Positions 1 through 7,321 of a stretch of DNA of 64,000 bases are shown here, piece by piece. The stretch is from an uncultured Prevotella sp. (GTDB taxonomy: Bacteria > Bacteroidota > Bacteroidia > Bacteroidales > Bacteroidaceae). The notes under the pieces are model-generated. The model saw only the letters and a program-made list of their open reading frames with translations. It was not told the origin of the DNA and did not search any database. The position numbers and the translations under genes are program-made. Where the stretch lies: contig CAKQSF010000006.1 of NCBI GenBank assembly GCA_934272845.1, forward strand, positions 1 to 64,000, in the 5' to 3' direction. Within the stretch, counting starts at the first letter, position 1, and the number at the start of each line of letters is the position of its first letter.

Positions 1-108
1 TCATCGTGACATCTTTGTGTAATTGTAGAGAATACAGAGAAAATATTACACAATGATGTATGGCGATAACAGAAAAAAGCCCTCAACAACGTATGTGTTG
101 AGGGCGAG
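1..108. repeat. Long direct repeat, copy 1 (inverted-repeat element plus terminator)
   Basis: Near-identical to 2035-2141. It contains an inverted repeat with arms ACATCTTTGTGTAAT (9-23) and ATTACACAATGATGT (45-59), one mismatch and a 21-nt loop. The block ATGGCGATAACAG and a terminator hairpin follow. The arms are the same in both copies while the 21-nt loops differ, so the paired arms rather than the loop appear conserved. The repeat may continue to the left of the window. Confidence 0.85.
79..105 (-). terminator. Intrinsic terminator of the three-gene operon
   Basis: A 10-bp stem GCCCTCAACA/TGTTGAGGGC (79-88 and 96-105) is followed on the minus strand by a run of six T. It lies just past the stop codon at 115. 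Confidence 0.8.
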
Positions 109-114
109 TTTTCT

Positions 115-558
115 TTAACGAGATATACGCTTTAATGTTATAGTAACCGTGCCTGCATTTCTACCCACTGCACGGGGAGCATAATGACTTATTGTAAGAA
201 TGTCACCTTTTATACTGACAATCTCATAATATAAAATCATTTTCCTAAGTTTTGAATAATATATTATATGTGTTCCTGTGTCTATATTACCTACTTTGGA
301 ACTATCGTAAACATTAGGTATCCCTTTAGATAGATAATAGGACAACTCATATTTACTGGTATCTACCTTATTACCATAAACATATTTATCTTCTACAGTA
401 ATACTTGTTTTTTGGAAAGTCCACGTCTCTGTATCTACTTTATATATTTTTTCCGTACGTTGCCACTTTCCTTGTAACTGTTGAAGTGTTGCCAATGTCT
501 CTGATTTCACTATATTACAAGAAACAAAAACTATAATTAACATCAAAAGATTTTTCAT
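115..558 (-). CDS. Small secreted lipocalin-like protein (third gene of operon)
   Basis: The protein is 147 aa with a signal peptide at about 1-19 (hydrophobic core, cleavage near VKS-ET). The mature part starts with a LQGKWQRTEK-like strand and is rich in beta-strand and aromatic residues, as in small lipocalin-like or META-type barrels. It is visibly paralogous to the next protein upstream (565-1032): both contain YYLS, then G/N-[IV]P, then TG-x-[HY]-I, a YY[EQ]I strand, and a final strand ending in a Pro-Arg pair. It is the last gene of an operon, 6 nt after its paralogue. Function is unknown. A periplasmic or secreted binding or inhibitor protein for the operon's cysteine peptidase is an inference, not shown. 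Confidence 0.75.
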   Translation of the reverse strand: MKNLLMLIIVFVSCNIVKSETLATLQQLQGKWQRTEKIYKVDTETWTFQKTSITVEDKYVYGNKVDTSKYELSYYLSKGIPNVYDSSKVGNIDTGTHIIYYSKLRKMILYYEIVSIKGDILTISHYAPRAVGRNAGTVTITLKRISR

Positions 559-564
559 AAAATC

Positions 565-1032
565 CTAAATTTTTGAATATATTTTATCCGAATTCTTTAT
601 TCTTTTGTATTTCGTTATAACATTTTCATTACGCATCCAATACGCACTTCGAGGTGAAACCAAAACCATCTTTCCTTCTTTCTTATCGAAGAATTTTATC
701 TGGTAATAATCAAACTGTTCCTTGCCCCATTTAAGAGATTGTATAACAATATAACAGCCGGTGTTTTGTTTATATGCCTTTGGTCTCTTATAATGTGAAG
801 GAACATTAGAACTCAGATAGTATTTATACTTATGAACATTAGGATTTCCATTATTCCAATAAGTCCATACCATATAATCCTTAGTAAACTCATAAACATA
901 CTTTTCCCCTGATATAGTTACGCACTCCCATGTCGTACCTACAAGTTCTGAAACTTTTATTTTTGCTTGAGCAAAAATATTGACTGCACCAAGAAGTAAT
1001 AGTACCACAAGATAAAAGAACTTTTTTTTCAT
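565..1032 (-). CDS. Small secreted lipocalin-like protein (second gene of operon)
   Basis: The protein is 155 aa with a clear signal peptide (MKKKFFYLVVLLLLGAVNIFAQ, more than 20 residues including the cleavage site). The mature domain opens with LVGTTWECV, a typical first strand of small lipocalin-like barrels, and continues with alternating aromatic strands. It shares a strand pattern with the protein at 115-558, so the two look like a duplication. Its start codon overlaps the stop of the upstream cysteine-peptidase-like gene by 4 nt, which implies translational coupling. No catalytic motif is visible. The possible role is inhibitor or immunity protein for the neighbouring peptidase. Confidence 0.78.
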   Translation of the reverse strand: MKKKFFYLVVLLLLGAVNIFAQAKIKVSELVGTTWECVTISGEKYVYEFTKDYMVWTYWNNGNPNVHKYKYYLSSNVPSHYKRPKAYKQNTGCYIVIQSLKWGKEQFDYYQIKFFDKKEGKMVLVSPRSAYWMRNENVITKYKRIKNSDKIYSKI

Positions 1033-1988
1033 TTGTATGGTGTATTAATTTTACTTATAGTATAAATATTGTCGTAAGACAATTCATTCTTTTGATAAAT
1101 TGTAACCTGGCCTTTGGGATTGCCTGCCGCACAATAATAATAGTCATTATCATAACCTAACACCACCACAGCATGCAATTCTGTAGAGATAAGCATAGGT
1201 GAAACACCTATATCTACGTAATGTTCTACATTGCCTAAATTAAAAGCCGAGATATTTATATCACAATATCCTTGCATTGTTTCTGATATTTGGCATGCAG
1301 GAATACCATTTGACACTAAATTATAACCTGCATTCATAGCCAGTTCTGTACATTTGTTATACGCTACATCGTAATCATATCCTTGCATTTTTGCTGCAAG
1401 TGCTATAGCACGTACTACACACTCATTTGTCTTTGTTTGCACAGGTAGAGACAATGGAAGAGAAAGTACAGATACCAATTTGACATTTCTTTTATATTTT
1501 AGTTCTTTAACAGAAATGTTTCTTGATGCTTCTTTGGGTATACTGCCAATAATAGTCGTTCCGACATTCGTTTCGTTATCACCATAAGAATTGCCATTAG
1601 AACTGTTGTTTGAATCTTCGCGTTGGTAACACATACATTCATTTTTAGGTAGACCACATATTGAGCAAACCCTATCATCTTCTTCCTTATACCCCGCAGC
1701 AATAGCGCACGCTAGACTTCGTTCATAGTGTTTATTCAAGTCACTCACTCGGGAATGACAATATTCACACTCATACCAACACTCATGACCTTCTTCTGGG
1801 TCATAAAAGTGACCGCATGTTTCACATTTTTCATTCGTACTACCTACATCTACATCGGGCAACCAATTAGAACCGTCCTCGTATGTCCAGTGTTGAGCCT
1901 TGACTGCTGAACCGTCAACAATACCAAGCAACAGGAACAAAGTTAGTAAAAATATGACTAACGACAAAATCCTTCTCTGCATTTTCAT
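1029..1988 (-). CDS. Secreted papain-fold (C39-like) cysteine peptidase with Cys-rich zinc-binding-like segments
   Basis: The protein is 319 aa. An N-terminal hydrophobic segment (about 7-25) looks like a signal peptide or anchor. Residues 55-120 are Cys-rich: C55xxC58, then C70, a C2HC-finger-like C74xxC77-x9-H87-x6-C94, then C108xxC111 and C118xC120. A low-complexity Ser/Asn linker follows (about 124-142). The C-terminal ~135 residues carry a papain-like order of catalytic candidates: Q184 as oxyanion Gln, C190 in NECVVRA, H272 in ELHAVVVLGYD, and N290 in AGNPKG. This matches bacterial C39-like peptidase domains. It is the first gene of the operon, with a TAnnTTTG box 23 nt upstream of the start. 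Activity is inferred from motifs only. Confidence 0.72.
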   Translation of the reverse strand: MKMQRRILSLVIFLLTLFLLLGIVDGSAVKAQHWTYEDGSNWLPDVDVGSTNEKCETCGHFYDPEEGHECWYECEYCHSRVSDLNKHYERSLACAIAAGYKEEDDRVCSICGLPKNECMCYQREDSNNSSNGNSYGDNETNVGTTIIGSIPKEASRNISVKELKYKRNVKLVSVLSLPLSLPVQTKTNECVVRAIALAAKMQGYDYDVAYNKCTELAMNAGYNLVSNGIPACQISETMQGYCDINISAFNLGNVEHYVDIGVSPMLISTELHAVVVLGYDNDYYYCAAGNPKGQVTIYQKNELSYDNIYTISKINTPYK

Positions 1989-2010
1989 TCCTTTTTAACG
2001 CTTCTTGCGA

Positions 2011-2018
2011 CAAAGGTA
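2011..2018 (-). promoter_or_regulatory. Bacteroidota -7 promoter box for the peptidase operon
   Basis: The box reads TACCTTTG on the minus strand, 23 nt upstream of the start at 1988. The conserved inverted repeat at 2043-2093 begins about 25 nt further upstream, where an operator or activator site would lie. Confidence 0.7.
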
Positions 2019-2034
2019 GGACAATGAGAAGTAT

Positions 2035-2141
2035 TCATCGTGACATCTTTGTGTAATACTAAAGGACATACAAGAAATATTACACAATGATGTATGGCGA
2101 TAACAGAAAAAGCCCTCAACTACGTATGTGTTGAGGGCTAA
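2035..2141. repeat. Long direct repeat, copy 2 (inverted-repeat element plus terminator)
   Basis: It matches 1-108 over the first 23 nt exactly, then has a divergent 21-nt spacer, then matches nearly exactly again through the terminator stem. The inverted-repeat arms are 2043-2057 and 2079-2093. A partial third copy (right arm plus ATGTATGGCG) lies at 3617-3636, beside the terminator of the next gene. Confidence 0.85.
2112..2138 (-). terminator. Intrinsic terminator of the DUF4143 ATPase gene
   Basis: The stem is GCCCTCAAC/GTTGAGGGC (2112-2120 and 2130-2138) with T-rich sequence following on the minus strand. It is nearly the same hairpin as at 79-105. Confidence 0.78.
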
Positions 2142-2175
2142 TATTTTCTCTTTAGGTGCTTTGTCTTCAAAGGCG

Positions 2176-3495
2176 TTACAATGTTGGCAACCACGTCCAA
2201 ATCCATTCCACTAAAGGAGAAGGACAAGCGAGCATACCACAATTGTATCGCAAGTTAAGGAAAGAGAAACGGATGCGATGTTTTGGATGGAAACGGTCGT
2301 TGTAAACGACGATGCTTCGTCCGCTGACACAGTTCTCTGCCTTTACCTCAATAGGGATAATCTCTGTTCCCCATTGGATTACGAATTCAACTTCCGCTTT
2401 GGCTTCTGACGACCAATAGTAAGGTAGGCTTTCACAGTGAGGTAGCAAGTTTTGCAATACTGCATTCTCTGCCATAGCGCCTTTAAACTCCGTGTAGTTG
2501 GCTATGGGGTCTGTTACTACAGTACCTGGCAGATTGGCCAGTTTGCGCAACAGGCCACAGTCGCTGGCATAGAGTTTAAAAGCGTCTGGTTCTTCATAGG
2601 CGGCCAAAGGCATCCCTGGCTTGGAAATAGAATTGACGCGATATACCATTCCTGCATCTTCCAACCATAGTAAGGCATCCTCGTAGTCTCTGCTTCTGGC
2701 TCCTTTCTTTACAACCTTATAGATGAACTTGCGGTTTTCCTTAGCCAACTGGGATGGTAGGGAGTGCCAAATGGCGTGGATGCGTGGTATCTCACGTGGT
2801 TCGGCATATTTAGCAAAATCCAGTTCGTATAAGTCGAGTATTCCTTGCAAGATGGCATCCACTTGTTGCATTCCTTGGTTCTCCAACATGGCGACGACCG
2901 CTTCTGGCATTCCGCCGCATACCATAAATCTCTTATATTCAGACTTCAATTTGTCTAATATAATCAATGGTAAATCTTGAGGTTGCTCCACCGTCTCAAG
3001 GTATTCGTAAGTGGAGGGGTCGCATGAGCGCAAGAATTCTTTAAAGGTGATTGGATACATTCTCATCATTTGCACCTTGCCTACAGGTACCGTCATTCTG
3101 CGTCTCTTCACGGCAACCCCCAACAGAGAGCCTGCCGCGATGATGTGCCACTCAGGTGCGTCCTCGCAGAAATACTTCAAGGAGTTGAGGGCCTCTTCGC
3201 ATTCTTGTATCTCGTCGAATATCAGCAATGTCTTGCCTGGAATGAGAGGAACCTCGCTATATAGAGAGAGTTCTTTGATGATTCGTACCGGCTCTTTGGA
3301 TATGGCAAAAACAGATTTCAACTCTTGCTGTTTATCGAAATCAAACTTTGCTGTATATTCAAAGCAGTCCTTTCCGAACTGCTCCATAGCCCAAGTCTTG
3401 CCGATTTGTCTGGCTCCTTTCAGGAGAATAGGCTTATGCCTTTCAGCCTTTTTCCACTCCTTGAATTGTTTGATGATGTCTCTTTCTATTTTCAT
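2176..3495 (-). CDS. AAA family ATPase with C-terminal DUF4143 domain
   Basis: The protein is 439 aa. The Walker A motif GARQIGKT is at 27-34 and Walker B LLIFDEIQ at about 90-97. After the AAA_14-type core comes a DUF4143 domain that ends in a nuclease-like pattern E-x-E-F-V-I … I-P-I-E-V-K-A (about residues 365-390), as in PD-(D/E)XK-fold proteins. Such ATPases are common in multiple copies in Bacteroidota genomes, and their cellular role is not established. It is monocistronic, with a TACCTTTG promoter box at 3558-3565 and its own terminator. It lies between repeat copies and is not obviously linked in function to its neighbours. Confidence 0.92.
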   Translation of the reverse strand: MKIERDIIKQFKEWKKAERHKPILLKGARQIGKTWAMEQFGKDCFEYTAKFDFDKQQELKSVFAISKEPVRIIKELSLYSEVPLIPGKTLLIFDEIQECEEALNSLKYFCEDAPEWHIIAAGSLLGVAVKRRRMTVPVGKVQMMRMYPITFKEFLRSCDPSTYEYLETVEQPQDLPLIILDKLKSEYKRFMVCGGMPEAVVAMLENQGMQQVDAILQGILDLYELDFAKYAEPREIPRIHAIWHSLPSQLAKENRKFIYKVVKKGARSRDYEDALLWLEDAGMVYRVNSISKPGMPLAAYEEPDAFKLYASDCGLLRKLANLPGTVVTDPIANYTEFKGAMAENAVLQNLLPHCESLPYYWSSEAKAEVEFVIQWGTEIIPIEVKAENCVSGRSIVVYNDRFHPKHRIRFSFLNLRYNCGMLACPSPLVEWIWTWLPTL

Positions 3496-3557
3496 AAAAA
3501 TACACTATTAACTTCTGATTTGTGCCAAAAATGACTTTTTTTCGAACTTGTTAGGTG

Positions 3558-3565
3558 CAAAGGTA
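3558..3565 (-). promoter_or_regulatory. -7 promoter box for the DUF4143 ATPase
   Basis: TACCTTTG on the minus strand, about 62 nt upstream of the start at 3495. Confidence 0.65.
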
Positions 3566-3646
3566 CGTTTTAAAATTAATTTTGCCAAATCTTTTGGCGA
3601 TTATTTCAAGTAGGAATTACACTATAATGTATGGCGGGCATATTAC

Positions 3647-3686
3647 GAAAATGGGATTGCAACAATTTTGCTGCAATCCCATTTTC
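3647..3686 (-). terminator. Intrinsic terminator of the PiT phosphate transporter
   Basis: A perfect 15-bp stem GAAAATGGGATTGCA/TGCAATCCCATTTTC (3647-3661 and 3672-3686) lies 18 nt past the stop at 3704. Beside it (3617-3636) is the partial third copy of the ATTACAC…ATGTATGGCG element. Confidence 0.75.
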
Positions 3687-3703
3687 TTTATCTCAAGTAT
3701 GTC

Positions 3704-6004
3704 TTACTGCTTAAACTTCGCCATGCCGCGTACCGTGTGGCGCAACGCGCTGAGCAACTCCTGCGACTCCTGTACCACGAGGAGGAAGAGTGTCATTGAT
3801 TCAATGTTCAATTGTCCACGCTGTATGTCGTCCATGATATTCTTTCTGTACAGTGAGAGCGATGACTGCAGAGCCATAGCGTCCGTACGCAAGGTGCTTG
3901 CGATAGAAGCATTACCATTCATCATGAACTCACTGGCACGGCGGTAGAGTTTCACTATCTCGTTACGATAGTTAAGGAACGACGTTACGTAGTCACCGTC
4001 TATCGGCAAGAAGTTGTTCGCCACGTGGTCACGACATGGGTCGTTGATACGCTTCAAGCAGTAAAGCATCTGCTCTACAGAGTTATTTACGAGGAAATAC
4101 CATGTGTTTCTCTCTAATGCAAGTAGTGGACTTACACGGCGCAGACCTATGATGTCACGTCTACGTTCCCTCTTCAGGTTCTTACGTTCATCCTCTATCT
4201 CACCCGTAGCACGCTTCATGCGGCGATACTCCTCACGGAAGAAGGCATCGGTCACATTCTCATACGCATCTGTAACAAACTTCAAATGGGTCTCACCACA
4301 CATGCTGACGTGCTTGCGAAGAAGATCCCAACGCTTATCCTCGTCTGTCTCAGCAAGGAGTTGATGGAACACGGCATCTACCTCCTTCTCCTCATTCTGC
4401 TTCTTTGAGTAAGCAAGGTTACTGCGTATAAGTAATACTATCGCTACCAGCACCGCCAACGCCATAGCGATGAACTTGCCGAAGAACATGAGGTTGGTTA
4501 TAAGATAACACATAACAAACGCTGCTCCTGCCGTAACAAACCATCCACCGATGACTGACATCACACCCGTGATACGGAACACTGCGCTCTCTCTTGTCCA
4601 CGCTCTGTCTGCCAATGACGCTCCCATAGCCACCATGAAGGTAACATACGTTGTTGAGAGTGGCAGTTTCAGCGATGTGCCGATGGCTACCAACAGTCCG
4701 GCGAGCACAAGGTTTACAGACGCTCTGATATGGTCAAAGGCTGCGCCATCCGTCAGCACGGCAGCATCGGGATTGAAACGTGAGTCTATCCAGCGTCTTA
4801 CTGGCACAGGTATTGCCTCTACCACCACACTGGCAAACTTAGTCGTATTGCGCACCAATGTACGAGCCACTGCCGAAGAGCCGAACATCTCGTCGCCTTC
4901 GTCGCGACGACTCAGGTCCACACTGGTTTTTACCACCTTCTGTGCCTTCTTCGAGAACACCAGCGAGAGCACCATCACCACGCCAGCCATTATCAAGTAC
5001 AGCATAGGCGTCTTAGCACTGTCCATGAGACTTACCATCATGAAGGTGTCTGAAGTACCATTACCATTGGCTACGTAGTCATTATATGCCTCCAGGCCTG
5101 TCAGCGGCACACCCACAAAGTTTACGAGGTCATTACCCGCGAACGCCATAGCAAGGGCGAAGGTGCCAAACAGCACTACAAACTTCAACACTGGCACACG
5201 GAACGCGCTGAGCAGCGTCATTATAACTGAGAACAACACTATGCCACCAGCAATGATATACCATGTGTTAGCGTTTATCACCTCCTTCATCTCAGGAGTC
5301 ATGAGCGTAGAGTTCTTCAGACCACTGATAAGCAAGAACCACAGTATGCTCGTCACAGCGATGCCTGAAAAGATACCTATCTTCAACGAACTGCTGATAA
5401 TGCCACCCATGTTACCCGTAACGTCTGTTGTCTTACCATTTACACGATACGTGAAGGTGAATATCAGTCGTGCCACCCACTGCACCAGTGTACCGAGCAC
5501 AAAGGCTATGGCTACGCTGAGGAATATACCGATAATCACGCTCAACGCCTTCTCCGTATTGAGCAAGTCGCCCAAGGTCAGCAGCACACCGTCTGCATTC
5601 GTCGCGCCACCGATAATCTTCAGCAATGCAATGGCAAAACTACCGCCTAACAGTTCGAAGACCATGCTGACGGTAGTAGACGTAGGCATACCGAGGGTAT
5701 TAAAGATGTCGAGCAATATGACATCTGTCACCATCACGGCAAGGAAGACGCACATCACGTCATAGAAAGAGAAGTACATTGGCGTCATGATACCATGGCG
5801 CGCCACATCCATCATACCGTTGCTCAGTGCCGCACCAGCAAAGACACCAACCGAGGCAATGATAACAATAGTTCTGAACTTCGCCACCTTGGCTCCTATC
5901 GCCGAGTTGAGGAAGTTCACCGCATCGTTGCTCACACCCACGACAAGGTCGAACACTGCAAGCACGATAAGGAAAATAACAATACCTAAGAAAAATGTGT
6001 TCAT
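3704..6004 (-). CDS. PiT-family inorganic phosphate transporter with C-terminal PhoU-like domain
   Basis: The chosen start gives 766 aa. The N-terminal ~540 residues hold about ten or more membrane segments. The two PiT signatures are present: GVSNDAVNFLNSAIGAKV near the N-terminus, and a second G-N-D motif (FAGNDLVNFVGVPL) in the middle. The C-terminal ~200 residues are soluble, helical and Arg/Glu-rich, resembling PhoU. The protein would take up phosphate with a cation, with the PhoU-like tail regulating it. The start at 6004 (MNTFFLGI) is preferred over 6058 because the promoter box at 6032-6039 lies between them. It is monocistronic. Confidence 0.93.
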   Translation of the reverse strand: MNTFFLGIVIFLIVLAVFDLVVGVSNDAVNFLNSAIGAKVAKFRTIVIIASVGVFAGAALSNGMMDVARHGIMTPMYFSFYDVMCVFLAVMVTDVILLDIFNTLGMPTSTTVSMVFELLGGSFAIALLKIIGGATNADGVLLTLGDLLNTEKALSVIIGIFLSVAIAFVLGTLVQWVARLIFTFTYRVNGKTTDVTGNMGGIISSSLKIGIFSGIAVTSILWFLLISGLKNSTLMTPEMKEVINANTWYIIAGGIVLFSVIMTLLSAFRVPVLKFVVLFGTFALAMAFAGNDLVNFVGVPLTGLEAYNDYVANGNGTSDTFMMVSLMDSAKTPMLYLIMAGVVMVLSLVFSKKAQKVVKTSVDLSRRDEGDEMFGSSAVARTLVRNTTKFASVVVEAIPVPVRRWIDSRFNPDAAVLTDGAAFDHIRASVNLVLAGLLVAIGTSLKLPLSTTYVTFMVAMGASLADRAWTRESAVFRITGVMSVIGGWFVTAGAAFVMCYLITNLMFFGKFIAMALAVLVAIVLLIRSNLAYSKKQNEEKEVDAVFHQLLAETDEDKRWDLLRKHVSMCGETHLKFVTDAYENVTDAFFREEYRRMKRATGEIEDERKNLKRERRRDIIGLRRVSPLLALERNTWYFLVNNSVEQMLYCLKRINDPCRDHVANNFLPIDGDYVTSFLNYRNEIVKLYRRASEFMMNGNASIASTLRTDAMALQSSLSLYRKNIMDDIQRGQLNIESMTLFLLVVQESQELLSALRHTVRGMAKFKQ

Positions 6005-6031
6005 ATCTGTATAACTTTTAATTTTCTGCGG

Positions 6032-6039
6032 CAAAATTA
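6032..6039 (-). promoter_or_regulatory. -7 promoter box for the PiT gene
   Basis: TAATTTTG on the minus strand, 28 nt upstream of the ATG at 6004. It rules out the longer reading frame starting at 6058. Confidence 0.65.
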
Positions 6040-6128
6040 CTATCATCTGGTTACCCATATATTACACAGATATTACAATATTGTTTCAAGCCATACCAAC
6101 ACACACTTTTTTTATGGATAATAATCAA

Positions 6129-6161
6129 TCACGCCCAAAACGAATTGCGATTTGGGCGTGA
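6129..6161. repeat. Hairpin TCACGCCCAAA, left copy
   Basis: Arms TCACGCCCAAA (6129-6139) and TTTGGGCGTGA (6151-6161) form a perfect 11-bp stem. A hairpin with the same ATCACGCCC/GGGCGTGAT core occurs at 6605-6639, on the other side of the acyltransferase remnant. Confidence 0.75.
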
Positions 6162-6164
6162 CCG

Positions 6165-6589
6165 TTCGCCGTTTCATCTCATTTCTTAGAAGACCATCCA
6201 TATCCGTTCTTACCGTTATTTGTTACATATGTTTTGTTGGTATAGCAAGCCGCATTGGCATACCTAAAGACTATATGCTATATAATTGGATAGCATTACC
6301 GTGTTACATATCTCTACTTATATCAATGGGATACCACAGGTTCAGCAAACTACAACACTCAAAAACCATTAAGTATTTAAGCAAGATTTCATTTTGTCTG
6401 TTCCTTGCCCAACTTGTCATTATATGGCAAGGGGTCAAACTATTTATGGAATATATAGACTGTGACAGTAATATTCTTAAAATATTTCTGTCAGCACTCA
6501 TTGTATTCATTGTCGCCAACATATTCCATTTTTGCATAGAAAGACCTGCAACCAAATATTTTATGAAGAGGACAACTTGTTTCAGGTAA
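6165..6589 (+). pseudogene. Acyltransferase-3 family C-terminal fragment
   Basis: An open stretch encodes about 140 aa with four hydrophobic segments. It resembles only the C-terminal end of OafA/YrhL-type membrane acyltransferases: a Y-L-S-K-I-S-F-C-L-F-L-A-Q segment, then I-F-H-F-C-I-E-R-P-A-T-K-Y at the end, the usual closing I-E-[KR]-P motif. Family members are 330-400 aa, so the N-terminal two thirds with the catalytic His are missing. The only in-frame start at the 5' end is a TTG inside the hairpin, and I see no promoter. A degraded remnant is the best explanation. The sequence is AT-richer than its neighbours. Confidence 0.7.
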
Positions 6590-6604
6590 AACACAATGTT
6601 CGCT

Positions 6605-6639
6605 ATCACGCCCTAATCACTTTATAATTTGGGCGTGAT
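6605..6639. repeat. Hairpin TCACGCCC, right copy
   Basis: Arms ATCACGCCC (6605-6613) and GGGCGTGAT (6631-6639). It brackets the acyltransferase remnant together with 6129-6161. The following 6640-6870 holds a GTAAAAGGATAGAGATTACA stretch related to the intergenic element at 20160-20230, and otherwise nothing I recognise. Confidence 0.7.
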
Positions 6640-6873
6640 TACATCGTAAAAGGATAGAGATTACACGGTAATTGGGGCCTTTTTACTGATGTACATGGAA
6701 ACTGCTGTCCTCCAACATGTTACAAACATGCCATTAAACACACATAAACTACAACCTTAAACTAACAAGAATGCAACACAGTCATAAAGCGTTCGTTAAT
6801 TAATTTTATTTAAATCCTAACATTAATTAACTAAGTTTTTTCGCCATTGAACTATTTGTGCACACTATACGAT

Positions 6874-6881
6874 TAACTTTG
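6874..6881 (+). promoter_or_regulatory. -7 promoter box for the 114-aa protein
   Basis: TAACTTTG lies 48 nt upstream of the ATG at 6929. A TTTG lies upstream at 6855-6858 but at a shorter spacing than the usual -33 element. Confidence 0.6.
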
Positions 6882-6928
6882 CACCCAGAAACAAGATGTA
6901 TAACCCATCTAAAAAAAATAATTAAGTT

Positions 6929-7273
6929 ATGAAAAACGTATATTCAGTTTACAACGCACAGCAGTCAGTATTCAACGCAGGCCTAAAACGCATCATCAAC
7001 AACCCTCTTTACATGTTGACATGCACCATGCAGGTATTACGCTCTATATCACGTCGTGCTGAACGCAAGCGCATGGATGCACTTATAGCAGTGGCACGCC
7101 TTTACAGCACAATACTTGAGGAGAGGGTGTCAACGAAAAAGGCAGCCCTACTGCTTAAAGCACAGGCTGCCTTCCTCGGAATATTGATTTTCTCTTATTC
7201 TCCGTTGCTATGCATCGCTTGCGTCATCTGGTTCGCCAAGTCGTTGATAGACATCAAAGTGGCATACGAATAA
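6929..7273 (+). CDS. Small protein of unknown function with a C-terminal hydrophobic segment
   Basis: The protein is 114 aa and I do not recognise a family. The N-terminal half is basic and helical (Arg/Lys-rich around RSISRRAERKRMD). The C-terminal half holds a hydrophobic stretch at about 81-106 that could span the membrane once, so it may be a small inner-membrane protein. It has its own TAnnTTTG promoter and a normal ATG, and it stands alone, convergent with the amidohydrolase gene. Evidence that it is real: a good promoter, an unbroken frame and a normal composition. Confidence 0.6.
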   Translation: MKNVYSVYNAQQSVFNAGLKRIINNPLYMLTCTMQVLRSISRRAERKRMDALIAVARLYSTILEERVSTKKAALLLKAQAAFLGILIFSYSPLLCIACVIWFAKSLIDIKVAYE

Positions 7274-7321
7274 ATACGAAAAGAGCATAGTGATTTGAGG
7301 ATATTTATAGATATCGAATTA

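Noticed and set aside
1..2141. Repeat copies considered as integron attC sites around gene cassettes
   Set aside because: No GTTRRRY core site at the ends of the element, the operon has its own promoter, and no integron integrase is in the window.
6304..6609. Minus-strand frame opposite the acyltransferase remnant
   Set aside because: The plus-strand frame shows the I-E-R-P acyltransferase ending, while the minus-strand frame matches nothing.
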